Source: Mesorhizobium sp. J8
GTDB taxonomy: Bacteria > Pseudomonadota > Alphaproteobacteria > Rhizobiales > Rhizobiaceae
NCBI RefSeq assembly: GCF_016591715.1
Contig: NZ_AP024109.1
Coordinates: 2,790,001-2,854,000 of the forward strand
DNA length: 64,000 bases
Direction of reading: 5' to 3'
The translations under genes and the position numbers were made by a program. Under the pieces are notes generated by a model. The model was not told the DNA's origin. It saw nothing but the letters and a program-made list of their open reading frames with translations, and searched no databases. Shown here one piece after another: positions 7,116 through 15,988 of this stretch (positions are counted from its first letter, which is position 1; each line of letters starts with the position of its first letter).

Positions 7116-9611
7116 ATGCCGCCCGCCAGCCTCAAACCCTACCGCGCCAAGCGCGAATTCTCCCGCACCCCCGAGCCTGCAGGGGGCACCGCCGCCGACG
7201 CCTCCAACCGCTTCGTCGTGCACAAGCACCACGCCACCGCCGACCACTATGATCTCCGCCTCGAAATCGGCGGCGTGCTGAAGAGCTGGGCCGTGCCGCG
7301 TGGGCCGTCGCTCAACCCGGCCGACAAGCGGCTTGCGGTCGAGACCGAGGACCATCCGATCGAATACATCGACTTCGAGGGCGTCATCCCCGAAGGCGAA
7401 TATGGCGGCGGGCCGATGATCGTCTGGGACACCGGCACCTGGGCGCCGATGGAGGACGTCGAGAAAAGCCTCAGAACCGGCGCCTTCAAGTTCCGGCTGG
7501 CCGGGCAAAAGCTCAATGGCGGCTGGATGCTGACCCGGCTGAAGCCCAAGCCCGGCGAGGACGAGCACAAGAAGAACTGGCTCTTGTTCAAGGAGCGCGA
7601 TCTCGCTTCCGACACCAAGCTCGACATCCTCGAGGCACGGCCGGAGAGCGTGAAGTCCGGTCGCCGCATCGAGGAATTGGTGGCGCTGCCGAAGAGGACG
7701 GAACGCCTGCCGCCAAAGCGTGGTTCGCTGAAGCCCGGCGCGCTCCCCGGCGCGGTAAAAGGCGATCCGCCTGCACGCATCGAGCCGCAACTGGCCACCC
7801 AGGTGACGGAGCCGCCGGGCGGCGAACACCCCTCGCGGAAAACGCCGGAGCTCTGGCTGCACGAGATAAAGTTCGATGGCTACCGCACCATGGCGCATGT
7901 GGTGGACGGCGAGGTGCGGCTGATCACCCGTGGCGGCATCGACTGGACGAAACGCTATGGCGATCTCCCGCAGGCCTTTTCGCGGCTGCCGGTCGGTCAG
8001 GCGATCATCGACGGCGAGATCATGGTTCTCGACGACAAGGGCATCTCGCGTTTCGCGCTGCTGCAGGACGCGCTGGCCGAAGGCGCCGGCTCGAAGCTGC
8101 ATTTCTACGCCTTCGACCTGCTCCATCTCGACGGGTGGGACCTGCGCAAAGCGCCGCTCAAGAAGCGCAAGGCTCTGCTTGCCGAGTTGCTAGCCGGCCA
8201 GCCCGCCAATTCCGCCATCCAGTACAGCGACCATGTCGAGGGTGACGGGCAGGGTCTTTACGATCAGGCGTCGGACCTTGGGCTGGAAGGCGTCGTCTCC
8301 AAGCGCGCCGACGCCATCTACCAGAGCGGCCGCACCAAGAGCTGGACCAAGACGAAGGCGCAAAAGACGGATGATTTCGTCATCGCCGGCTACACCGTGT
8401 CCGACCGGGCCGAGGGGCTTGCCGCCCTCGGCATGGCTGAGTTCGAAAATGGCGAGCTGCACTATCGCGGCAAGGTCGGCACCGGCTTCGACAGCGAGAT
8501 GGCGCGAGATCTGCTCGCCCGGCTGGAGCGGCTGACCGCCGGCGCCAGCCCGCCCGAAGGCGTGCCGCGCGAGATCATGCGCGAGATGCATTGGGTGAAG
8601 CCGCTGCTGTCGGCCCGCGTCCGCTATTCGAACCGCACCGGCGACAACGCGATTCGCCACGGCGTCTTTCGCGGGTTGCGTGACGTCGGCGGGTTGACCA
8701 CGCCGGTGGCGGTCAAGCGCAAGCGGCTGATCGCCGAATCCGATCTCGCCACCATTTGGGTGACCAATCCGGAGCGCCGGCTGTTCGGCAAGACCGGGCC
8801 GACCAAGCTCGACATCGCGGTCTACTACGCGCTGGTCGGCGATTTCATGCTGCCGCACATCATCGGTCGCCCGGTGTCGCTGGTGCGCTGCCCGACCGGC
8901 AAGCCGCAGGACTGCTTCTTCCAGCGCCACGCCTTCACCGGCATGCCGCCTTCGGTGGCGGTGTTCGAAAGCACCAATTCGGAGGGCGAGACAAAAACCT
9001 ATCTCTCGGTCGAGGACGCCAAGGGCTATCTGGCGCTGGCGCAATTCGGGGTCGTCGAATTCCACACCTGGGGCACGCACCGGACAAAACTCGACAAGCC
9101 GGACCAGATCGTCTTCGACCTCGACCCGGGCGAGGGAATTTCCTGGCGCGAGGTGGTGGAGGCCGCCGTCCACATCAAAGGCGGGCTGGAGAGTCTCGGA
9201 CTGGTGCCGTTCGCCAAGACCTCGGGCGGCAAGGGCATCCACATCACCGTGCCGGTGACGCGCAAGCAGAACTGGAAGAAACTGCACCAGGCTTCGAGCG
9301 CGATTTCCACTTTGCTGGCGGCAAGCGCGCCGGACACCTTCACCACCACGATGGGTAAGGAGAACCGCAAGAAGCGCATCTTCATCGACTTCCACCGCAA
9401 CGCGCGCGGCCACACCTCCGCCGCCCCCTATTCGCTTCGCGCCCGCACCAATCTGCCGGCTTCGACCCCGGTGAGTTGGGCGGATCTGGAGACGATCGAC
9501 GCCCCGCAGGACCTGAACTACGCCTCGCTGCCGGGATTGCTGGAAACGTCGGGCGATCCCTGGGCGGAGATCGACGAGGCGGCTAGGGATCTGCCAGTGT
9601 TCGAGCGCTAG
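7116..9611 (+). CDS. ligD: Multifunctional ATP-dependent DNA ligase D
   Basis: An 831-residue LigD with three domains in the order phosphoesterase, ligase, polymerase. The N-terminal 3'-phosphoesterase has HKHHATADHYDLRLEIGG (about residues 32-49). The ligase carries the adenylated lysine in EIKFDGYR near residue 251, followed by its OB-fold. The C-terminal primase-polymerase shows FDLDPGEG near residue 666, which supplies the metal-binding aspartates. It repairs double-strand breaks with Ku by end processing, gap filling and sealing. It is followed at 9858 by ku on the same strand, forming an NHEJ module with a separate 246-bp gap. All signature residues I can locate are present. Confidence 0.95.
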   Translation: MPPASLKPYRAKREFSRTPEPAGGTAADASNRFVVHKHHATADHYDLRLEIGGVLKSWAVPRGPSLNPADKRLAVETEDHPIEYIDFEGVIPEGEYGGGPMIVWDTGTWAPMEDVEKSLRTGAFKFRLAGQKLNGGWMLTRLKPKPGEDEHKKNWLLFKERDLASDTKLDILEARPESVKSGRRIEELVALPKRTERLPPKRGSLKPGALPGAVKGDPPARIEPQLATQVTEPPGGEHPSRKTPELWLHEIKFDGYRTMAHVVDGEVRLITRGGIDWTKRYGDLPQAFSRLPVGQAIIDGEIMVLDDKGISRFALLQDALAEGAGSKLHFYAFDLLHLDGWDLRKAPLKKRKALLAELLAGQPANSAIQYSDHVEGDGQGLYDQASDLGLEGVVSKRADAIYQSGRTKSWTKTKAQKTDDFVIAGYTVSDRAEGLAALGMAEFENGELHYRGKVGTGFDSEMARDLLARLERLTAGASPPEGVPREIMREMHWVKPLLSARVRYSNRTGDNAIRHGVFRGLRDVGGLTTPVAVKRKRLIAESDLATIWVTNPERRLFGKTGPTKLDIAVYYALVGDFMLPHIIGRPVSLVRCPTGKPQDCFFQRHAFTGMPPSVAVFESTNSEGETKTYLSVEDAKGYLALAQFGVVEFHTWGTHRTKLDKPDQIVFDLDPGEGISWREVVEAAVHIKGGLESLGLVPFAKTSGGKGIHITVPVTRKQNWKKLHQASSAISTLLAASAPDTFTTTMGKENRKKRIFIDFHRNARGHTSAAPYSLRARTNLPASTPVSWADLETIDAPQDLNYASLPGLLETSGDPWAEIDEAARDLPVFER

Positions 9612-9857
9612 TTCCTCGCCCCCGCTTTCGCGGGGCGACGAAAGGGCCGCGCTATCTCCATCGACGCTGCCTACAATTTGAATTATCCTCCGCGCAAACC
9701 CCCGCCTGAAAAACACTTCGTCAGGAATTCGGTTGTACCATTAGGGGTCGGTGTAGGATTTCCGCAGCCTCGATCGTCCTCCGGACGAAGCGCTGCGAAG
9801 GGCATGGAAGACCATGCTCCAACATAGTGTCAGTGCATGGCCGCGTAGGAGTTCATC

Positions 9858-10766
9858 ATGGCGCCCAGGGCAAGTTGGAAAGGTTACCTCAAGCTCAGCC
9901 TCGTCAGCTGTCCGGTCCGGCTTTACCCGGCCACCAGCGCGAGCGAGCGCATTTCGTTCAATCAGCTGCACAAGAAGACGCACAACCGCATCAACATGAA
10001 ACCGGTCGATCCCGAGCTTGGGCTTGTCGAGCGTTCGGACCTCGTGCGCGGTTACGAGTACGAGGACAAGCAGTACATCATCATCGATGATGCCGACCTT
10101 GACGCGGTCAGGATCGAATCCAACCACACGATGAACATCGAGGCCTTCGTCGACGAGGCCGAGGTCGACGTCATCTACCAGGACGCGCCCTATTATCTGG
10201 CGCCCGACGGCGCCATGGCGGAGGAGACCTTCGTCGTGCTGCGCGAGGCGATGCGCAAGTCCGGCAAGCTGGCGATCGCCCGCCTGGTGCTCTCCAGCCG
10301 CGAGCGCGTGGTGACGATCGGCCCGCGCGAGAACGGCATGTTCGTCTGCACCTTGAGAAACCCCAATGAAGTGCGCGGCACGGCTGAATATTTCGGCAAC
10401 ATTCCGGCCGGCAAGCCGGATCCGGAAATGCTCGAGCTGGCCCAGGCGTTGATAAAGCAGAAGGAAACCCACTTCGATCCGAAGAACTATGAGGATCGCT
10501 ATGAGGTGGCGCTGATGGCGATGATCCGCGAGAAGCTGAAGGGCCACAAGCCGATCATCGCGGCCGCGCCCGAGCGCGGCAACGTCATCAACCTTATGGA
10601 TGCGCTGAAGGCGAGCCTGTCGCAGCAGGCGAAACCCCCGGCCAAGTCGAAGAGCAAGGCCGAGGAAGCGCCGGCGAAGCCGTCCAAGAAGGCGGCCGCG
10701 GGCGGCGCGCCTGAGAACCCGCTGAAGGCGAACCTGTTGAAGGCCGTCGGCAAGAGCAAGAAGTGA
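9858..10766 (+). CDS. ku: Non-homologous end-joining protein Ku
   Basis: A 302-residue bacterial Ku. The core beta-barrel is evident from WKGYLKLSLVSCPVRLYPAT at the N-terminus through VERSDLVRGYEYEDKQYIII (about residues 55-74) to the conserved FDPKNYEDRYEVAL near residue 205. The C-terminal tail is rich in lysine, alanine and proline (for example KSKSKAEEAPAKPSKKAA), typical of rhizobial Ku and likely to contact DNA and LigD. Ku forms a homodimeric ring on broken DNA ends and recruits LigD. Its stop overlaps the GTG start of the following TPR gene. Confidence 0.95.
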   Translation: MAPRASWKGYLKLSLVSCPVRLYPATSASERISFNQLHKKTHNRINMKPVDPELGLVERSDLVRGYEYEDKQYIIIDDADLDAVRIESNHTMNIEAFVDEAEVDVIYQDAPYYLAPDGAMAEETFVVLREAMRKSGKLAIARLVLSSRERVVTIGPRENGMFVCTLRNPNEVRGTAEYFGNIPAGKPDPEMLELAQALIKQKETHFDPKNYEDRYEVALMAMIREKLKGHKPIIAAAPERGNVINLMDALKASLSQQAKPPAKSKSKAEEAPAKPSKKAAAGGAPENPLKANLLKAVGKSKK

Positions 10767-11881
10767 CGGGAAATGCTGGGCCAGTGATCGTTCCCGGCGC
10801 CGTCTTCGGCGTCGTCGGCGCGCTGGCCGCCTTTCCATTGCGGCTCGCCGCGCGCGAGGTTGGGCGCCGCCATGCGGAGCTGAGGCGCGGCGTCACGCGC
10901 CGCACCACACACATCGTGTTCGGCCGCGCGCTTCTCGCCAAGGCGGCGAAATCCGGCGATGCCGAGATCGAGCGCCGTGTGAAGGCGGAGCGCGAAGCAG
11001 GCCGCCAACTCATCAGCGAGAACGGCTTCCTGCGCCTGCTTGGACTGATGAAGGCGCCCGATGCCTCGTCGCTCTCCAGGCAATCGCTCGTCGATCAGTC
11101 GCGGCTTGCCGGCGACGATCTCGACCTGCTGTCGCTGTTCGACGCCTTCGAGCATGACGGCGAACCTTACTCCTTCCGAGACCTGATCCTGGCCCGCAAA
11201 TATGCCGGGCTGATCGCCAGCGGTGCCAGCTGGGGCGCGATCGCGCGCTCGGTGCATCGCTCCGGCCCGGTCGCCTCGCTCACGGCAAAATCGCTCAATC
11301 TCGGCTCGCAGCATGGCCGCCCGGACGCGATCTATCTCGACGATGGTACGAGCGAGCTCGATGGCCAATTGCTGTTCGATCTCGGCTCGCCGGAAGACGA
11401 CACGCTGGAGGAGCTCTTCGCCGAAGCGGAGATCGCGGAAGAGGAGGGGCGTCACGACGATGCGGCGGCGCGCTACCAGCGCTGCCTGGCGATCGATCCC
11501 AAGGATGCGATTGCCGCCTTCAACCGCGCCAATTGCCTGCGCAGCGCCGGCCGGATTGCCGAAGCCGCGCATGACTATGCCCGCGCGATAAAGCTCGATC
11601 CTGGCTTCGTCGAAGCCTGGTTCAACCTCGCCGGACTGATGAGCGACGAGGGCAAGGTGGCGTCTGCAAGGCGCCATCTGCAGAAGGCGATCGCGCTCGA
11701 CAAGGCCTATGCCGACCCGGTGTTCAATCTGGCTCGGCTGGAATTCGATGCGGGCGATCTGATGGAAGCCCGCCGGCTGTGGGTGCGCTATCTGGAGTTG
11801 GACGCGGAGTCCGAATGGGCAAGGCTGGCGCAGAAGGGCATCCAGTTCGTGGATTTGCATATGGCGCGCACGGCGGGGTGA
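10763..11881 (+). CDS. TPR protein coupled to ku, with BRCT-like and MerR-like segments
   Basis: A 372-residue protein starting with GTG inside the ku stop (GTGA), so it is translationally coupled to ku. Residues about 12-60 resemble a BRCT domain (VVGALAAFPLRLAAREV, then RRGVTRRTTHIVFG). Residues about 133-165 look like a MerR-type helix-turn-helix (PYSFRDLILARKYAGLIA). The C-terminal third has about three TPR units (ARYQRCLAIDPKDAIAAFNR, then ARAIKLDPGFVEAWFNLAGL and later). A BRCT plus TPR protein behind ku suggests a scaffold for repair, but this is inference and I know no tested role. Confidence 0.75.
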   Translation: MTGNAGPVIVPGAVFGVVGALAAFPLRLAAREVGRRHAELRRGVTRRTTHIVFGRALLAKAAKSGDAEIERRVKAEREAGRQLISENGFLRLLGLMKAPDASSLSRQSLVDQSRLAGDDLDLLSLFDAFEHDGEPYSFRDLILARKYAGLIASGASWGAIARSVHRSGPVASLTAKSLNLGSQHGRPDAIYLDDGTSELDGQLLFDLGSPEDDTLEELFAEAEIAEEEGRHDDAAARYQRCLAIDPKDAIAAFNRANCLRSAGRIAEAAHDYARAIKLDPGFVEAWFNLAGLMSDEGKVASARRHLQKAIALDKAYADPVFNLARLEFDAGDLMEARRLWVRYLELDAESEWARLAQKGIQFVDLHMARTAG

Positions 11882-11912
11882 AGATGGTTGGCGAAGGCCT
11901 TCGCGACAGCCA

Positions 11913-12086
11913 ATCTCCCCCCTTGTGGGGGAGATGTCCGGCAGGACAGAGGGGGGCGCTGTCCCGCCGGCCTCTAACCGGCTCGCTGCCACGACCTCTA
12001 GAATTGTCATCTTACAAAGGCAGAAGTCGGCATTCCTTCGCGCCCCCCTCTGGCCTGCCGGCCATCTCCCCCACAAGGGGGGAGAT
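11913..12086. repeat. Inverted pair of rhizobial intergenic palindromic elements
   Basis: Two related copies of about 47 bp face each other. The left copy (11913-11959) starts ATCTCCCCCCTTGTGGGGG and ends GGGGGGCGC. The right copy (12040-12086) starts GCGCCCCCC and ends CAAGGGGGGAGAT. Each has its own short stem, and together they can form a large cruciform around an 80-bp spacer. The same family occurs at 7016-7064 and, in shorter forms, at several other gaps in this window. Confidence 0.8.
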
Positions 12087-12119
12087 CAGCAGTTTCGCCG
12101 CCGCGCCGAGAACGGTCCT

Positions 12120-12776
12120 ATGACGACCCACTTCCTCTTCGATGGCTTCGACACCGCCCCCGTTACCATCCTGCTCGCGCACGGCGCCGGCGCGTCGATG
12201 GACTCGCCCTCGATGACCGCCACCGCCAAGGCGCTCAGCACCGCCGGCTTCCAGGTCGCGCGCTTCGAGTTTCACTACATGGCCGCGCGTCGCTACGGCC
12301 ACCGCAAGCCGCCGCCGCGCGCCGAGACGGTCAACCCGGAATACGTCAAGGCGATCGCCGATCTGCGCGCCAGGGGCGTGACCGGCAAGCTCATCATCGG
12401 CGGCAAGTCGATGGGCGGTCGCGTCGCCTCGATGATCGCCGACGAGATGTTCGCCAAGGGTGAGATCGCCGGGCTGGTCTGCCTCGGCTACCCGTTCCAT
12501 CCACCGGGCAAGCCGGAGCAGTTGCGGACAAAGCATCTCCTTGACCTGAAGGCGCCGACGCTGATTTTTCAAGGCACCCGCGACGAGTTCGGCACCAAGG
12601 AAGAAGTTGCGACCTACGGCCTTTCTTCGGCAATAGAGGTGATCTGGCTGGAGGACGGCGACCACGATTTGAAGCCGCGCAAGGCAATCTCGGGATTTTC
12701 GACGGGCGACCATCTGAAGACCGTGGCGGAGACGGTGAGGGCGTGGATAGAACGTCCATCTCGGTCGTCATCCTAG
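12120..12776 (+). CDS. Small alpha/beta hydrolase (KANL3/Tex30-like)
   Basis: A 218-residue alpha/beta hydrolase. The start MTTHFLFDGF at 12120 is chosen because the upstream in-frame extension is read through the repeat element. The oxyanion strand is TILLAHGAGASMDSP near residue 17, the nucleophile elbow is GGKSMGGRVAS near residue 97, and the acid and histidine lie in TLIFQGTRDEFGT and EDGDHDLKPRK. This layout matches the KANL3/Tex30 group, often annotated as alpha/beta family hydrolase or dienelactone-hydrolase-like. The substrate is unknown. No operon partner is evident. Confidence 0.8.
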   Translation: MTTHFLFDGFDTAPVTILLAHGAGASMDSPSMTATAKALSTAGFQVARFEFHYMAARRYGHRKPPPRAETVNPEYVKAIADLRARGVTGKLIIGGKSMGGRVASMIADEMFAKGEIAGLVCLGYPFHPPGKPEQLRTKHLLDLKAPTLIFQGTRDEFGTKEEVATYGLSSAIEVIWLEDGDHDLKPRKAISGFSTGDHLKTVAETVRAWIERPSRSSS

Positions 12777-12920
12777 GGCGGAGCAAGGAGCGAAGCGACG
12801 CGCGCAGACCCTAGGATTGCCGTAACGCTAAGGCGTCGCAATGGTTTAGAATTCTGCCCCGCCGTGTTCCGCGGCGACGGTCACGGCATGGATCCTCGAG
12901 TCAAGCCCGAGGATGACGAA
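12770..12920. repeat. Two dissimilar short inverted repeats before xth
   Basis: ATCCTAGGG (12770-12778) pairs with CCCTAGGAT (12809-12817) around a 30-nt spacer, overlapping the stop of the hydrolase gene. A second hairpin with TCCTCG and CGAGGA arms lies at about 12893-12913 and is followed by ATGACGAAGCG. Both look like dispersed intergenic elements, and the first may stop transcription of the upstream gene. Confidence 0.5.
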
Positions 12921-12943
12921 GCGCGAAGCGGCGGCATCCGCAA

Positions 12944-13720
12944 ATGAAACTCGCCACCTTCAACATCAACAACATCAATAGCCGGCTGGATAACCTGCTC
13001 GCCTGGCTGGCGCGCGCAAAACCGGACGTCGTCTGCCTGCAGGAGCTGAAATCTCGCGACACCCAGTTCCCGCTGACGAAGCTCGCCAATGCCGGCTATG
13101 GCGCGGTGTGGAAGGGCGAGCCGACCTGGAACGGCGTCGCGATCCTGGCGCGCGGCGCCGAACCCGTCCTGACGCGCGAGGCGCTGCCCGGTGACGACGC
13201 CGACCGCCAGGCCCGCTACATCGAGGCGGCGGTCGACGGCGTCATCATCGGCTGCCTCTATGCGCCGAACGGCAACCCGCAACCGGGGCCGAAGTTCGAC
13301 TACAAGCTCGCCTGGCACGCGCGCTTCGCGGCACATGCGGCCGAACTCCTCGACACCGGTCTGCCGGTGGTGCTCGCCGGCGATTTCAACGTCGTGCCCG
13401 AGCCGCGCGACATCTACCAGACGCGCTCCTATGACGACAACGCGCTGGTGCAGCCCGAAAGCCGCGCCGCCTTCGCGGCGTTGATCGACCAGGGCTGGAC
13501 GGACGCACTACGCAAGGTCTTTCCCAAGGAGGAGCGGCTCTACACTTTCTGGGACTATCGCCGGAACCGCTGGCCGCGCGATGCGGGGTTGCGGCTCGAC
13601 CACATATTGCTGTCGAAGAAGCTCGCGCGAAAGCTGGAAGCGGCCGGCATCGACCGCGAGGTGCGGGGAGGGGAAAACCCCAGCGATCACGCGCCGGTCT
13701 GGGTGGAAATAAACTCCTGA
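12944..13720 (+). CDS. xthA: Exodeoxyribonuclease III
   Basis: A 258-residue exonuclease III / AP endonuclease of normal length. It starts MKLATFNINNINSRLDNLLAWL and shows the metal-binding glutamate in VVCLQELKS (near residue 34), the catalytic tyrosine-containing CLYAPNGNP (about 105-113), the GDFNVVP motif near residue 146, and the C-terminal LDHILLSKKL and PSDHAPVWVEI motifs with the active-site Asp-His pair. It cuts at abasic sites and removes blocked 3' ends in base-excision repair. No strong Shine-Dalgarno is visible directly upstream. Confidence 0.95.
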   Translation: MKLATFNINNINSRLDNLLAWLARAKPDVVCLQELKSRDTQFPLTKLANAGYGAVWKGEPTWNGVAILARGAEPVLTREALPGDDADRQARYIEAAVDGVIIGCLYAPNGNPQPGPKFDYKLAWHARFAAHAAELLDTGLPVVLAGDFNVVPEPRDIYQTRSYDDNALVQPESRAAFAALIDQGWTDALRKVFPKEERLYTFWDYRRNRWPRDAGLRLDHILLSKKLARKLEAAGIDREVRGGENPSDHAPVWVEINS

Positions 13721-13898
13721 CCCTCTCCGGCAAGGGGAGGTGAATGGGCGATGTCACGCGGACGGCCCGGCCCAGCTCTTCCTCAGCAACGGCCGCGCCG
13801 CAACGACATCTCAGGTTGGGCTGCTCATTCACCCCAGCCGGTTCGCATTAGCTGGCCTGCTAGAGACTCTCGAAAGCTGTCCCGGTGCCCACAATCGG

Positions 13899-14000
13899 TC
13901 AGGGTACGGGTGGCGGAGTCGTGGAGGGCGCCACCTGCGCAGTAACGGACGAAAGCCGATCTCTTTTTACCAGGGAAGGCTTCTCATAGGTCTTCTTCAT
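13899..14000 (-). CDS. Putative RiPP precursor peptide with lasso-type leader (33 aa)
   Basis: A minus-strand frame from ATG (14000-13998) to TGA (13901-13899) codes 33 residues. The leader starts MKKTYEKPSLVKRD and continues RLSSVTA; the last 12 residues are QVAPSTTPPPVP. The leader fits the lasso-peptide recognition pattern YxxPxLxxxGxxxxxT except that Gly is Asp. A Shine-Dalgarno CAGGAG lies 8-9 nt before the ATG. The same leader is used by the peptide at 27447. The core is proline- and threonine-rich and lacks the Gly1 and Asp/Glu7-9 pattern of a classical lasso core, and no lasso B or C gene is near. It may be an orphan precursor processed elsewhere, or a regulatory small peptide. Confidence 0.65.
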   Translation of the reverse strand: MKKTYEKPSLVKRDRLSSVTAQVAPSTTPPPVP

Positions 14001-14071
14001 GCCAAGCGCTCCTGAAAATCCCGCTCGGATGATGGCATGAGGTTCCTTCCTGTCAATCAAGCCGGCTATCA

Positions 14072-14199
14072 GGCCGATCTATTCTTTGGGAGTGTGGCTT
14101 TCCGCTCACAGATCGGCCAGCCGCTGCCAATATAACCGGCGGAGCTATGTGATGTCTTCCGCTTAGCCTGGGCCGCAGGCTCGGCTATGATGCCCAGGC
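14072..14199. repeat. Two inverted repeats in the gap between the small peptide and the WD40 gene
   Basis: GGCCGATCT (14072-14080) pairs with AGATCGGCC (14110-14118) across 29 nt, and GCCTGGGC (14166-14173) pairs with GCCCAGGC (14192-14199) across 18 nt. The second lies about 60 bp before the WD40 gene start. Otherwise the gap 14001-14256 has no gene-like signal; these could be operators or leader hairpins. Confidence 0.4.
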
Positions 14200-14256
14200 C
14201 GCTTGCCGCCTCCACGTTGTTACGGAGGCAGCGGCGGCAAAGGGCGGGGAAGACCG

Positions 14257-15834
14257 ATGAAGCGATCGACCGACAGGTTGCTGGCGCTGGCGATGCTGGT
14301 CGTCGGCGTCGTCTGTTTCGCCAAGCTCTATCCAGCGCTGGGCGGCAAACCGCTGGCACCGGCGCGCCTGGAGGTCTTCGGGTTGGCGGGCGTGCTGTCG
14401 GTTCTTGCCGGGCTGCTTTTCCTCGCCGGCCTGCTGCCGGGCGCTGCCAAGCACGATCCGGCCGCCCCGTTGTTTGGCCGCGACGCCGAGATCGCGCCGG
14501 CGGGCCATCCGCGACTGCGCCGCGCAGCATTTGCCTTGCCGCTTTTGGCCCTGATCGTCATCGTCGCCGACCAGTTCGGGCCATGGCGAGCGCCGAGGGC
14601 GAACAGCGAGCCGGCGAAGGAAACTGTCACCGCGCCGGCGCAGCCGGCGCCTCGGCCATCCGAGTCGAAGCCCGAGCGGGAGACGAGTGCAAGACCAATC
14701 ACGCCGGAAGTGAGTGTCGAGCCAGCCACGGCCGCCCCGGCACAGGAAGAGGCTGCGACGCCCGCGCTGCCCGAGCCGGCCACGGCTCCCGCCCAGCCGA
14801 TGCCGCCGGCCGCGTCCACGCCGCCGCCTGTCCAACCTGCACAGTCGACCGAACTGACAGCACTTGCGCCCGGCACGCCGGCTGAAACCGTAGCACCGCC
14901 CCCACCGGCGCCTCCGGCCCAACCGACCGCGCTGGAAGGCCACCGCGACGCCGTGGTCTGGCTGGCGGTGTCGGCCGACGGCCACGAGATCATGAGCGCC
15001 AGCACCGACCGCATGATCAAGCTGTGGGACGTCGACGGCAAGCGCCTGATCCGCGATCTCGGCCGGCAGAAGGACATGGCGCGCAGCGCGCTCTTCATGC
15101 CCGACGGCAAGACCGCGCTCACCGCCGGCGACGACGGCGAGATCGTGCTGCGCCAGCTCTCCGACGGCACGGTGCTGCACGTCTTCTCGTCCGGGGCGAA
15201 CGGCGGCGTCAGGCAGCTGAAGATCAGCTCCGACGGCAAGCGCGCCGTCAGCGGTCACGACACCGGCTCCGTCGTCGTCTGGGACCTGGAGAAAGGCGAG
15301 GTGCTGCACGTGCTGCCGGGCCACGACTGGTCGGTGAGCTCCGTCGCCATCTCGCCCGACGGCACCAGGGCGCTCACCGGCAGCATCGACGGCGAGCTGA
15401 AGCTTTGGGATATCGTTGCGGGCAAGCAGCTGCGCAGCTGGCACGGCCACGACCGCGGCGCCTATGGCGCGGTCTTTCTTGCCGACGGCCACCACGCCGT
15501 CACCGGCAGCGGCGACTACACGATAAAACTCTGGGACCTCGACACCTTCAAGGAGGTCCGGCGCTTCGACGGCCATTCCGGCACCGTCTATGCGCTGGCC
15601 TTGTCGGCCGACGGCAAGAGGCTGGGCTCGGTATCGCTCGACGGCACGGCGCGGATCTGGAACATGGACACCGGCGCCGAAATCGCCGAGTTCGACCCCG
15701 GCACCGGGCCAATATATTCGGTGGCGTTTGCCGCCAACGGCACGCTGTTGACCGGTGGCATCGACCGCACCATCCGAGACTGGCCGGCGGCGGGAGGCGA
15801 CGGCACGGTGCTGTTTGCCGGGGCGCCGGAATAG
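14257..15834 (+). CDS. Membrane-anchored WD40-repeat protein
   Basis: A 525-residue protein starting MKRSTDRLLALAMLVVGVV at 14257, preceded by GGGCGGGGAAG. The first 110 residues contain about three hydrophobic segments (LALAMLVVGVVCFAKL, VLSVLAGLLFLAGLL, FALPLLALIVIVAD), followed by a proline/alanine/glutamate-rich linker (about 115-225). The rest is a WD40 propeller of about seven blades, with repeating SADG/SPDG and IKLWDVDG, VVWDLEKG, LKLWDIVAG, IKLWDLDT, ARIWNMDTG units. It is probably a periplasmic propeller tethered to the inner membrane. Many rhizobial cytochrome and dehydrogenase loci carry such proteins; a role with the downstream cytochrome c operon is possible but unproved. Confidence 0.75.
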   Translation: MKRSTDRLLALAMLVVGVVCFAKLYPALGGKPLAPARLEVFGLAGVLSVLAGLLFLAGLLPGAAKHDPAAPLFGRDAEIAPAGHPRLRRAAFALPLLALIVIVADQFGPWRAPRANSEPAKETVTAPAQPAPRPSESKPERETSARPITPEVSVEPATAAPAQEEAATPALPEPATAPAQPMPPAASTPPPVQPAQSTELTALAPGTPAETVAPPPPAPPAQPTALEGHRDAVVWLAVSADGHEIMSASTDRMIKLWDVDGKRLIRDLGRQKDMARSALFMPDGKTALTAGDDGEIVLRQLSDGTVLHVFSSGANGGVRQLKISSDGKRAVSGHDTGSVVVWDLEKGEVLHVLPGHDWSVSSVAISPDGTRALTGSIDGELKLWDIVAGKQLRSWHGHDRGAYGAVFLADGHHAVTGSGDYTIKLWDLDTFKEVRRFDGHSGTVYALALSADGKRLGSVSLDGTARIWNMDTGAEIAEFDPGTGPIYSVAFAANGTLLTGGIDRTIRDWPAAGGDGTVLFAGAPE

Positions 15835-15988
15835 CGCAGGCGATTTGTGGAGGCAGCTGAGCGCGTGATCCCCTTTGTGGGCGGCATCGGCTGTCATTGA
15901 CGCACCGCTCATCGAGCCTAGTTCATGCCGATAACGGCATGGCCGGATGTCCCGGACTGCTGCCGTGTCCTGCGCAAGGAGCCCTTCC

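Noticed and set aside
13386..13832. A 148-codon minus-strand frame downstream of the RiPP-like peptide
   Set aside because: Most of it is antisense to exonuclease III, and the short unique part starting MNEQPNLRCRCG has no support.
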